Origin: Isoetes taiwanensis
Lineage: Eukaryota; Streptophyta; Lycopodiopsida; Isoetales; Isoetaceae
Reading direction: 5' to 3'
Assembly: GCA_021234155.1 (NCBI GenBank)
Contig: JAJEKV010000011.1
Span: 22,768,416-22,832,415, forward strand
Length of the DNA stretch: 64,000 nt
A program made the translations under genes and the position numbers. Under the pieces are notes generated by a model, which was not told the origin of the DNA, searched no databases, and saw only the letters and a program-made list of their open reading frames with translations. This document shows positions 45,032 to 56,169 of the stretch, piece after piece; within the stretch, counting starts at the first letter, position 1; the number at the start of each line of letters is the position of its first letter.

Positions 45032-45665
45032 AGATGTATCATATGGATGTAAAAACTGCATTTCTAAATGCTAGTCTGCAGGAAGAAATATACATGAGGC
45101 AAGCTCCAGGTTTTGAGGAAGGACAAAATATGGTTTGGAGGCTAAAACATGCAGTTTATGGATTGAAGCAAGCATCTAGGGAATAGTACAGATGCATGGA
45201 CAAGTATTTAACGGAGCAAAAGTTTGAAAAGCTTAATAATGACGGAAATATATACATGTTGAGACATAAAGGTAAATTCTGCATTATTGCTCTGTATGTT
45301 GATGATTGCATAATGGCTGCAAATAGCATACATTGCTTAGAAAAATGCAAGGGAGTTCTAAAGCAAAGGTTCAAAATGATCGATCTGGGAGAATTGAAAC
45401 AATTCCTAGGAATTGAAATGAATGGAGTGGAGACAAGGAAAATAGAATGCTTAAGCTCTGTCAAACAAAGAACATAGAGAATATGATAAAAAGGTTTGGA
45501 CTAGAAAATGCAAACCCAGTAAGTACTCCTATTGTAGCAGGATATAAAATCTCAGCCAATCTTTGCCCATCATCGGAATATGAAAAGAAGGAAATGGAGA
45601 ATATTTCATATCGAGAACTTATTGGGTGCCTGCTTTATGTAGCAAACTGCACACGTCTAGTATAA
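45032..45665 (+). pseudogene. Ty1/Copia reverse transcriptase fragment
   Basis: The frame from 45032 reads YHMDVKTAFLNASLQEEIYM and WRLKHAVYGLKQASRE, then a TAG where Copia RTs have Trp (ASRE-stop-Y). It continues MDKYLTEQKFEKLNNDGNIY, FCIIALYVDDCIMAANS (YVDD catalytic box) and KMIDLGELKQFLGIEMNGVE. Near 45440 a second frame (45447-45665) continues NPVSTPIVAGYKI and ISYRELIGCLLYVANCTRLV. One nonsense codon and one frameshift inactivate it. It abuts the LINE fragment at 45026, with no LTRs nearby. Confidence 0.9.
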
Positions 45666-45849
45666 CGAAATTATGCACACTTTGTTGCACAAATATGGCA
45701 CAACGAGCTTTGTTCTTTTATCTGGCCTCAAAGAATCCGAACCGAGGTAACCATAAAACGGTTCATCATGTCTGAAGGTCATAACCATCTAAGCCGATCA
45801 CAGTTAGGGCTAATGCCCTGTATTGTAATGCCAACTTGCTTCTAGACGT

Positions 45850-45927
45850 GTCTTCCATGCCGAAATCATAGCTCAGATCTTCCATGCCGTGTCCATAACT
45901 CAGATCTTCCATGTCGTGTCCATGCTG
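45850..45927. repeat. Three tandem units of about 27 bp
   Basis: Units carry TCTTCCATGCCG.... followed by CATA.CTCAGA. The minus strand reads repeated GHGMEDLSY. Flanks have no recognised gene. Confidence 0.7.
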
Positions 45928-46324
45928 CCAAAAATTGGGGATGGATAACCTGAGAGCCCCCATAATGAATTTCGTGGTAAAGGCCAAGGCCCAATTTTTG
46001 GAACACCGTGAAAATTTTCCGCCAGCAAACCCCCCCCACAACCTTAGAAAACTAACTTAAAGAAAAAAGATCTAAAAAGTTTTCCTCTAGATCAGAAAAA
46101 CCAAATTCAAAAAATAGATACATTATGTGACCAATGCCCGACCAATGCAAACTTTTTAAAGATTAACCATTTAATAATAAATAAAAATAAAAATTTGTAG
46201 AACTGATGCAATTTGTGGTACGGTTAGTTACCAATCATTGAAATTGAGAAAAGTAATCAATTTAGAATTACAATGGATCAGTGAAAATTTGGACAGGCAT
46301 ATTGTATCTCCTTTAAGAAAGGAT

Positions 46325-49300
46325 TTAACAATTTATGCCACATTGCTCCAAATCGGGACCTTGAACCTTGTATTGGAACGGATCAATCTGAATCCAAAGA
46401 ACCGAAAGGATTGCAGCCACAAGAATAGACCATACAATCACAATTGTGGGGGTATGCCGCCGCCGTTTTCCTAATAAGCCTAACCAGAATGGATATAAGT
46501 GCAAAATGACCCATATGCCAAAAAATAATTTTCCAAACATTCGTCCCCAACCACTACTAACAGCATCACAAAGACCAATAACAACCCCAAAAGCGTTGGC
46601 AGTCAAAACTGTAGCAGCAGGAATGTATAGGGTTGACCATTTGACGGTGACGGAGTCAAAGTCATCATCGTCATTAGACTTGGAAGCCACGTCAGACTTG
46701 GAAGTCACAGTGAAGGACGTTTGTATACCAGCTAAGACTTTAAGAAGTCCGTAGCAAACAGCAAACAAATGGGCTGAGACTCCTGAGATGACCCAAAACT
46801 GTTCATTTCTCCACCATTCTTCACTACTGACTCCGCTCCACCGCATCTCCAATACAGCACTTGCAATTATACATCCAAACAGGGACAGAAACCACAAGGC
46901 CGCCGTGGTGCCCATCTGCAAGGTACAAGCATAAGCTTTGTAGCAAGCATTTCCCTAAAAGGACAAACATTGCAAGCAGTCAAAGTTAGAAGTCAAAGTA
47001 AGTTGTACCTCTGGAATTATGAACTTTTCAGTCACCAGACAAATTGGTGGTAAAATGCAATACGCGAACAATGCTATCGATGTAATCGGATAGATTGTGG
47101 TGTTTATATATGCTAATCTTTGGCACCAGTTCAGACGACCCCTGTATCCATACCAAATTGGGCAGTGCCTACTGAAAAATATTTCTACTGATCCAAGTGC
47201 CCACCTATGCACCTGTTCCAATCTGTCTGACAGGTTAGTTGGGGCAGATCCCTTGAATGCATCCCTTTCAGGCATGCAATAAATTGACCTCCAACCTCGA
47301 CAATGCATTTTAAGCCCAGTCAAGATGTCTTCAGTAATAGAACCATATATCCAACCAAGCTGCATAATTCCAAAGATTGGTCAATGCCAAGTATAGAAAT
47401 TTAAACAAGTACCCTGATTAATTTCTAACCTCTTTTCCCCATTCTGTCTTGTCTTCATACCCGCATCTAATAACATGTATAGCTTCGTTCAAAAGTATAG
47501 CTTCGTTCAAAAGTGTGTTAGAAGTGTCAATCTGTGTAACACCTCCATTTTCCATACGCGTTGATTCAATAAATATAGGCGATTGACCGAACCTCTTTTC
47601 AAAATTTATTTTGGGATACATCAACAATGATTTCTCATCCTGAAGACCTAGTGCAACAACTTAGGATCAACATATGCAAAACGTAGAAGGAAACTTTATA
47701 TGAAGATACATTTCATAAGTTACCTTCCATCCCTTGCTCAATATCCTCGAGGTTGAATGTAAGGTCGCTAGTAGCCTTTCTTTTCTGGCTCTTATTTTCA
47801 AGTGGAGCGTCATAACCATAGAGTGCTTGCCTTCTGAAGACGCAACCAGTACCCACATACATTGGGCCCTGAATGCCATCTAGACCCTTCATGTTTATCT
47901 GCCATGGAAATGCTAGCTAAATTCACTGCATCAAATGAGATCATCATAAACAAAACTGCACTTACATCAAAGAAAACAGTATTGTGATTAGCATATCGAT
48001 CGCTCGGATCGACATCGTCAAATCGTTGAGGAAACTGCACATAGCAGACTTCCTTTCCTACATCAGGATCCATCATGAAGCACATAGCCTCCTTCAAAGC
48101 TTTGCTGTTGTTGATATAGTGATCACAATCAAGGTTGATGATATATGGTGCATTTGTGAATACACCAGAAACTCGAACCTACACCTGAGCAAATTAGATT
48201 AAGAAACAATAAAAAGCAAACACCAGTCACTTTCATTCATTACCAATGCATTCATCGCGCCCGCTTTTTTGTGATGGTTGAAACCTGGTTTTTTCTCACG
48301 AGAGACATAAATCAATTGAGGCAGCTCATTGCCATGGTCCCCACCGCGCCCCAGGAAAACCTGCAACATGCCAAATTATAGAAAAAGTACATGTTGATCA
48401 TACTTCAATCAGATAATCACCTGTATCATGCCAGCATGGTTGCTGGTATCATTTCCTGGCCATGGTGTGCCATCATACATGGTCCACCCTTCTTCTGGAA
48501 CCTTTTTAGCTTTTGCGACCAAGGCATTAACCTTTACTTTAAACTCTTCATATTCTCTCTGCATTCACCAAATCTAGCATCAGACATCAAGCTGAATACC
48601 ACGTGATGGCAGAAGAGAAAGAAGAAGAGCATTTTTAACGTGCAATGGAGAGCAACTGGCCTACAAGAGAGACAGATAGTGTGTTTGTTTACCTTCATAC
48701 TTCGGCGTTCTTTCACAAAGGCAGGCTCTACTTTGTCTTTCAAGTAGTTTATCTTTTGCTCAAAATACTTTCCAGGAGCACGAGGCTCAATATTGTACTT
48801 CTTACAAAAGGGCACCCATTTCTTTGCAAATTCGGAAGTCTCAAAAAGGGCCTCAAATGTTAAGATCGATGCACCGTCATCGGATACATAACAAGAAACC
48901 TTGCCTATAGGGTAGTCAACAGAGAGAATTGACAGAACTGTATTTGCTGTAACCAATGGAGGCTCCTTGTGTGGATCTACTGTACTGACATACACATCAA
49001 TAGCTGGCAATTGTGATGACTTCCATAACAATTCTTTCTGTTCTGGAAACAAATCCTGATTTTCTTGGCAGAGTTGCTCAATAGGGTTTGGCTGTACTCT
49101 TTCACACAAACAAAAGGTTTTTTAACATCATTGTTATGTTAGGACTACAAAACATCCGTAATAGCATAAAGCAATACCTTAGAGACAGCCTGTCTAGATA
49201 TGTTTCGCGCCGAATAGGACTCCATTTTTGGAACTGATCAAAAATCCATGAAAGTGCAAACCAAATCTCACAGATTACTGATACTAACCATAAGAGGGGC

Positions 49301-50584
49301 GCGTTCTTAACAGGATTCAGTAAACGGTAACGGAAGAAAAAACATGTGACCACAAGGCGGCTGACAATAATCATGCGGTATGGATTGATAAGTTTAGATG
49401 CTATAGGCACTTTCCTTGACAATGGTTGTCTCGCCTCGTGCATCCTGTTAACATGACGAAGTTAGTATCATCCTGTTATCATGACATAAGTTAGTAACAT
49501 CCTACAGTATCATCCTACCCTACAGATGGTGCAAAAAAAGATAGAGCATTTTTCATGGTTTATGCATGTTGATGGATGATATATGCATTAACGCATACAT
49601 TGAGTGATTGAGAAGATCATCAGGATCGCCTTCTTCTTTCGTCATCAAGTTCTCTTTCCAACTCTGTAGTCTCTCCTTCCTATGCCTTGTATCTTGTGGT
49701 GAATCTATTTGAACTGTAAATATGAAACAGAACTATGATTGAGAAAACTAAATTCTACAATTTTCTGTTTTTTGTTCGGGTTAGATTGTACGTTGAAGGT
49801 TGGATTCGACATAAGGAAGGGGGTGAATGCGCTTTCCTCCACCACCAAGAATTGGAGGAATGCCCAATGCATGATGTTTTGCAGGTACTCTAGGAAAGTT
49901 GTCATTTTCCTAAACATAAAAAATATAATCAGATATTAGCTCCCAATCATACTAAATTAAAGCTCTGGCTTATAGTTTAAGTACCTCTCCAGGATCATCA
50001 GTGCGCCCGGAGCCCATGCAATCATCTGCAACTTGCTGCATATCCTCATGAAAACTGAATTCATTTTCAAGATCATCAGCCTCATCCTCTTCTTCATCTC
50101 CCTCAACACGAGGACTTCCTGAAGTTTGAGGTTTAGTAGAATTGTTTTCTTGAAGAACGTGTGACCACTTTATATTACAAGGTTTAGTAGAATTTAATCA
50201 ATCAAGACATTGTTTATTTGTCAGTCATGGATCAAGATTATTACCTTTAAGGCGCGTGTATTTGGTCTCGCAATTGGGACAGGATTGCTTGCCATCTTTC
50301 CTTTCATATTCATAGCACCCTCGGCAAACTGGAAAAGCACATTCATTGCAAGCAACAAAGGGCTCATTATTTATTGTAAAACCAACATCGCCCATGCAAA
50401 TCTGGCAGAGTTGCCCGTCTTGCTGTGTCAATTCCTTCACCTGCATGGCAAATATAGATAGGCTAAATAGCTCAGAACTTCATTCCTATAATTTCCAAAG
50501 ATAAATTGTTCTTACTTCAGATTTGATGAAGACAGGACCCTCATTCCAGCCCACCATAAGACCAGAGTTAGCGTCCATTGCCAT
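46325..50584 (-). CDS. CESA: Cellulose synthase catalytic subunit (CesA), 14 exons
   Basis: Makes beta-1,4-glucan from UDP-glucose in plasma-membrane rosettes. Exons (minus, GT-AG): 50516-50584, 50245-50440, 49985-50119, 49792-49909, 49599-49713, 49178-49444, 48693-49098, 48421-48558, 48244-48360, 47966-48178, 47724-47898, 47430-47647, 47009-47359, 46325-46915. The sum is 3,109 nt, about 1,035 codons plus one extra base. Seen: RING-type zinc finger ([10 protein letters not shown]...CPNC, about residues 35-80); two TM helices in exon 6; SDDG (about 373); DCD in [12 protein letters not shown] (about 537); TED (731) and QVHRW (771), the four catalytic motifs; FTVTSK; a TM cluster; end EQCGINC. 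Length and exon layout fit land-plant CesAs. Oddities: an extra G in exon 3 (50097-50101 region) shifts the conserved [11 protein letters not shown] frame; an 18-bp in-frame duplication; a long segment before the first Asp. A possible TATA lies at 50721-50728. Functional or very recently damaged. Confidence 0.93.
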
Positions 50585-51180
50585 TGTTTATTCAAACAAG
50601 GCTAAATAACAACACTTTTAATTGTTTGCAAGAAAAAGTCTGCCAGATTATCATCAAAGCTTAAGTTATGATGGGTACGAAAACATATAGCTGCTGCGTT
50701 TTATGTTTCGGCCTGGATGCTTTTTATGAGCTCTAAAATACACTCTTCGGAGCTCAGAATTGCTATAATTTGTCGATCACAGAATTGTTAACGATTCTAC
50801 GGTTCAATTTTTGCAAAATTTGGCTTCATATGACGCGCACAGCAGGACAGAAGCTGCCAGGGATTCTGTTTGTCCCAGACAATCGCCGGAATGGAAGGAA
50901 TAGCCTGCTAGATAGAGCCCAAGGAGAGAAAAAGCAAAGCTTCTCGAGTTTATTTTAATTTTGGGATAACTACTACGTATTTTGCGCTCCTTTACTTTTT
51001 GTCGGCTGTCGGGCTATTTTTTGAGTTCCCTTTTTACTTTTTGTCGGCTGTCGGGCTATTTTTTGAGTTGCTATTTTTTTGAGGGGAATCGAATCGACAT
51101 ATTCTCCAGCAAAAATCACTGTTAATCTCTCGCTTCTGTCAAGGCAGAACCGATTTGGAAGTGCCATACTCAGCCTTCAA
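50585..51180. promoter_or_regulatory. Upstream region of CesA with 41-bp tandem repeat
   Basis: The 5' flank of the cellulose synthase gene. On the minus strand CATAAAAAGC (about 50720-50729) is a TATA-like candidate about 140 bp before the ATG. Two 41-bp units, each with TTTTTGTCGGCTGTCGGGCT, lie at about 50993-51074. No other regulatory site can be supported. Confidence 0.35.
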
Positions 51181-53640
51181 AATGTATTTTGTAGCTATGT
51201 CATCTCCAACAGATGAAGGCTTATTTATTTGGCTTGCTATCGGATATGACTTGGTTTCATATTCCTTGTGTTATAAATATTTGGGATGCTATTCCATAAT
51301 GCACTTTTGTTAGGACTACATTGATTTTATATTTGTGGTTACCATTTTACTTTCACCAAGTTTTTGGTGACATATGAATTCAATTTCTAGACTCTCTAGC
51401 TAGCTATACCATCTCATTAATTTTGTAGTTGGTCCTGCTAACATAAGTTCAAAATATTGAATGCAACATTCCAACTAAAGGTAAAAAGTGGGGTTTACTG
51501 CAACTTAATCACTGGCTATTTAGGGGGAAGATATCAAAACACTACAATTATTGAAGGTTGTTTCTGTGTCTGCTACATTTGTTGCCACAACCAAGAAATG
51601 CATCTAAGATATTGGTCCTAGATCTCACGACAAGCTTGGTACCTTCAGTGCACTAAATAGCACTCTCGAACCTATCATTTCATACCTTGAGAGCTCCAAG
51701 AGTGTATCCTGCACTTGAAAGGGGAATGACATCTAGGGATCCATTTCTTTATATGTCCCACGTTATTTTTGGGACTATATTATACGTGGGTAGAGTATGA
51801 TATAATCTTATGTCGCCAAAGCTTTTGTGGTGACTGGCTTAACATTGTAAAAAGAAGATTCCAACTGGCAGAACTCTTGGATTGCCTTGAATTTTGCTTT
51901 GCTATAGTATGTTTGATGTATTTTCCCGGTCTTATTGTGTTTCTAGATGAGGCGGAAAACATCTTTGGAGTTTCTTACAACGGCGGCTGTGGAACTCAGT
52001 TTATGAAATCTAGATACTTCATTAGATTTTCCAAGTCGCTGCTAAATGTGTCTCTGGTATAATCACACATCAATTATGAACTGACCTGATTTTATAGCAT
52101 GGTTTGCACACATGAGCTAATGTTTTTTCACACTGAGGAGCTGGCTATTACATCATTATAGTAGTGTGCCTTGGGGTCCATTGCATTGAGAAATTATATA
52201 CACTGAGTTTGAAGAATGTCAACCAGGTTCAATGTATTTTTACAATTTTCATTGTTGCTTTCTCTTTGCATGGTTGAGATAGAATCTATGGGAGCATATA
52301 GTAGGTGTTCACATTGTTTTATCTCCATTGTAGTTGCACTGTGCTCTGCACTTAGGTGTAAGAATATTCTCTTCAGAAGAGCAGATTAGTATTGGATCCA
52401 TTATGGAGTCTGCAATGGCAAGCCATCATCAAGAAGAAAAGGTAATGTGAGACAAGCTGCCATTGTTATACTTGAAGAATGCAAACTGTTTTGAATCTGT
52501 GATTTGGACCAACCATTATCAAATTAAATTGCATAATCATTCTATTGATTTCCAACTCCATTAATATCTTCTGGATAGTTCGTTTGGCTTGCTCTTGCGC
52601 TTCTGCTGAGTAACATAAGGCATTCCAATCATAGTATTGGATATATCTTTTTGTATTAGAACGAATTTGCGAAACTGCTATCTGCATGTAGAGCCTATGG
52701 CATTGATGGAGGGATCAACTCAGGCATAATGTATCGTTTAAGATGCTTCTCTTGCCCCTGTGGTCCTCCTTGCGCATGCATGTTCTAGACGTTGTTCCAA
52801 TAAATCTATACATGCATGCGTGCATGCTTTTATTTGGATTTGTACAAATTGGTGTGTCTTTCATCGGTACATAATCAGGTTCTTTTGTTACATAATAAAG
52901 AATATCACTACAAAATCTTCAATGCAATACTTTGCAATCCTCAAGGCGAACACCAGAATCTACTAATATAGAAAATATATGGGTTGCCTTCTAAAGCTGT
53001 AAACAAGGTTAACCATATTACTCCATGTACATTGTAATGAGACATGAGTGTCCATATTTATTGAAAAAATTAATAGGAGTACATTATTCATTGTAACAAA
53101 GCAAACAAAGATGGGAATTGCAGCTATCAATTGGTTGTCATTCCAAATCATAGTTACCAAATACGACCGTATTTATCGTATAATACAGAAAATATAGATT
53201 TTCAGAAAAAGTTTGTATTAAAAACGTAATATGGGTGAGATAAAAGTTGGCTACCAAGAACGCCGTGTTTTTATAAAAAATACGCCGTAAATACCATATT
53301 TGGAGCTGTTGTTTCCAACAAAATTACCTGAACCTAAACTGACAAAGTTTTTCGTCTGTCCCCAAGGGAAGGCAGCGAAGTTTAGATGGTTGAAAAGCAT
53401 CGCAGTACAGACGGAAGAGCTTATAGAGGTCGGGTTTAGGGTCATTGAAGTTTATCAGGTAAAAACCAGCTTAATACAACTAGATTTTTTCTTTCATTCC
53501 ACTTGCACTTGCATTAGCATTTGCATTTGCCTATCAATCTTGAAGTTTTGAACCCAAAAACCAGAGCTTCATTAGCTAATGATAGCATAGATCAATAAAA
53601 ACCAAAATGAGATAACGATAAAATTAGCCATATTCAGCTG
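51181..53640. other. No confident gene
   Basis: AT-rich. A CATGCATGCGTGCATGC stretch is at 52811-52830. One exon-like frame at 53300-53459 (PEPKLTKFFVCPQGKAAKFR, WLKSIAVQTEELIEVGFRVI) ends at CAG/GTAAAA, a good donor site, but no partner exon or family was recognised. Confidence 0.4.
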
Positions 53641-53652
53641 AATCAAGAACAA

Positions 53653-54240
53653 TCATGGAAGAGGGTCTATCTCAATAAAACAATCATGGAAAAAGAGTCT
53701 TAACAATTCAGCAGCAATAATTGGATTGCTCTGTACAGCAGCCATACCACTTTGTTGAACAATGCTCTCCGTGGAAATAATCTGTAGCACCTCAATATAA
53801 CCAAATGTTCCTACAACAATAGTATTTCCAAGATTCATAAATTGTTCAATGAATCTGGAAATTTCAAAGTCTCCAAGTCGAGTGTTAGTTATTATCGAGC
53901 ATTACATTGCTGGCTTTCACATTCCTGTGAATAACAGATCCGGGGGAATTCACCTACATACGATATGGACATGCCGTCTATGTTACAAGGGTAGCAAGAA
54001 AACCCTTAGTATACGGTCCAAAGAATCTAGAAATATAGCCACTTCGAAAATATACGGACTCAAAATGTGACAAAAAACCACCCCTTTCCATATATTTTCG
54101 TACGAAAGCACTCCAAAAATAATCCATTTCTTATAACTCAGATGGTTCATACGGGATTTCAAAGTGAACCCCCCTTGTAATAGATTCTCCACATGTAAGT
54201 ACTGTAAAGCTGCAGCTAAACCATTGACATTTAGTGAACC
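53653..54240 (-). pseudogene. Chimeric fragment: receptor-like kinase plus class III peroxidase
   Basis: Minus strand, 5' to 3'. 54240-54190 reads LAAALQYLHVENLL (kinase helix before the catalytic loop). After an inserted TIR-bounded sequence, 53928-53895 reads VIHRNVKASNVMLD (catalytic loop, with Asn in place of the catalytic Asp). 53870-53770 reads TRLGDFEISRFIEQF and NTIVVGTFGYIE (activation segment, DFE in place of DFG, no APE). In the same frame it then passes into ESIVQQSGMAAVQSNPIIAA and ELLRLFFHDCF, the distal-His helix of class III plant peroxidases, and soon ends. The kinase part resembles lectin-type receptor kinases. A frameshift separates the catalytic loop from DFE. It is non-functional, and the joining of two unrelated gene pieces suggests capture by a mobile element or rearrangement. 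Confidence 0.7.
53983..54180. mobile_element. Putative 198-bp TIR insertion in the kinase fragment
   Basis: Left end TTACAAGGGTAGCAAGAAAA and right end ...GAACCCCCCTTGTAA form an imperfect inverted repeat (TTACAAGGGnnG core). It interrupts the kinase fragment between YLHVEN and the catalytic loop. The interior has a second short palindromic phrase (TATACGGTCC / GGACTCAAAA region). It is MITE-like. The target duplication is unclear. Confidence 0.45.
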
Positions 54241-54329
54241 TATGAGACCAAGGAAGTACTGCAGCACGAGCCATGGAAATAATCTCTTTTGAAGATTTCT
54301 GGTCCCTCTGTGACCCACGAGTTGAAATA

Positions 54330-56050
54330 ATGAGAGACTCGCCTCTTGTCTTATAGATCTGTGCTCATGTCTCTATACTCCACAGAATAGAGCATCTTAT
54401 CTATTATTAGTCTTCCGGATATGATAGGTTGTGTAATAATTTTGGTCTAGTAAGTAATTTTGATCTTGTTCGGAGACTTCAATTCATTGACAGGTGCATA
54501 GCCGCAACAAAACTGTACTGCTGTTGAAATTTTTGCAGTAATTTTCTCAGCTTTGCATTCTCATGATTCTGGATTTATCAACCCGATAAAAGGCATTGCA
54601 AAATGAGAAAACTGAGTTAATTTAAACAAAACTATATGTTTTGAATATAATCTATAATATATTTGAAATCTCACTTGTAATATATTTTATTCATTTTACA
54701 AGCACAATCCTGCTTATTTTGAGTAGTTTGACGTATCTTCCGTCTATATTTCTATTTCTATGCGTTTTTTTTATTTGGACAAGCCATATCGTGTTCGTAT
54801 GCGTATTTGGTAACTATGTTTCAAATGGAGTTAAGATTCAAAGTCAACTAAATCTGGCATTTTGCATGTCAAATAGCATTTTGAATTGGCCTCATATCAT
54901 TTCGATAGGTTCCACAGCTTTATGGTGCACCCAAAGTTAAATATGATGCTTCCCCATACTAACCACAATGCATTTCATGTTCGGGGCATGCACACCCTCC
55001 AAAACCAATCCTCCCCACATCATGCCCTTCCACAAAAAGAACTTATTTTCCTCACCTCCACCACCACCGACATCTCTAATAGAATTACTTGACAAAATTT
55101 GTCTTCATGAAAGGGAGTATTAAATTCTATGTATTAGATTATATTAGTCAAAATGTCATTGATGCATTAGTATATACAATCACATGATAAGATCATACTA
55201 CACTCAGAGTTTTGTTTAATCAAGACGTGGCTTGATTGTAACTTGAATAAGTAAGTAATTAAAGATTTGCATTCCAATCTTCTTGGTAAAGTTCTTTTCC
55301 TTAGCTTCGCCTAATCAAATATAGAAATTGTCAGCAACTATTATTTGTCATACACGATTTTGAATGAAATTGCTTTTGCACAAAAATGGCACTATGAACA
55401 CAACATCCCCACCCCAACATATGTTACTAAAGCCCGGCAACATGGGGCAATGTTACAAGTATAGATAACTCTTGGTTTCATACTATTGTGCTATTCCATA
55501 ATACACAATTAATGTTGTGGTTTGCTATTCCATAATGCACAATTGATGTTTCTCGCCTTAAAAATTGAAACCTATCCCAATGTGCAAAAAAAGATTCAAA
55601 TCCGTACATATCAAGTAGGCATAATGGAGATTGATAGGACTTGTTTTGAAGAGAAAGTAGATTTGTATTATTATTTGTGTTTTACAAACGTAATCGATGT
55701 CCATATATCCAAGATTAGCAAGAAGAACACGGAAGCACTGGAGGGCTGAAGCTGGAGAACACCAAGAATGTCAAAGACTTATAGTGGGCCGAACATCATT
55801 TCTTAACCTTGATTGGGTATGCTATTTGGTGTGTTGAGTTTTATCTTGCGGCAAATTGACACATGTTATTGCATTATTAAAATCCTGAACATGCATCTTT
55901 GAGGTCTTTTGATGCAAATCTCTTATAATAAAAAAAAAATGAAATCACATGAGCTACTTTTTAGTGGCCTTGAGAGTTTGGTTGGAGTTTCTCTAAGGAG
56001 GAGCTTAGATGGCTTCCTTCGTATTGCTGACAAGCATGTTCAGTCTAACA
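54330..56050. other. No recognisable gene
   Basis: AT-rich. ORFs of 60-100 codons without motifs. Nothing else supported. Confidence 0.4.
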
Positions 56051-56054
56051 ATAT

Positions 56055-56169
56055 GTAGCATAATAACAGGGGGTTTTCTTTGTGTTTTTGTACGCTTTTC
56101 ACAAAGGTTTTCCTAAGATTTCATGGCGTATTCGAATGGATGTACTAATGCGTACATCTAGAGTGCACC
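56055..56169 (-). repeat. Dispersed repeat of about 120 bp, copy 2 (inverted)
   Basis: Reverse-complement relative of 15052-15175, from GCATAATAACAGGGGG to CTAGAGTGCACC, with GTACGCTTTTCACA and GCGTATTCGAATGGATGTAC inside. Confidence 0.6.

Noticed and set aside
46446-46754. Plus-strand ORF over the CesA last exon
   Set aside because: Antisense to the well-supported CesA coding exon.
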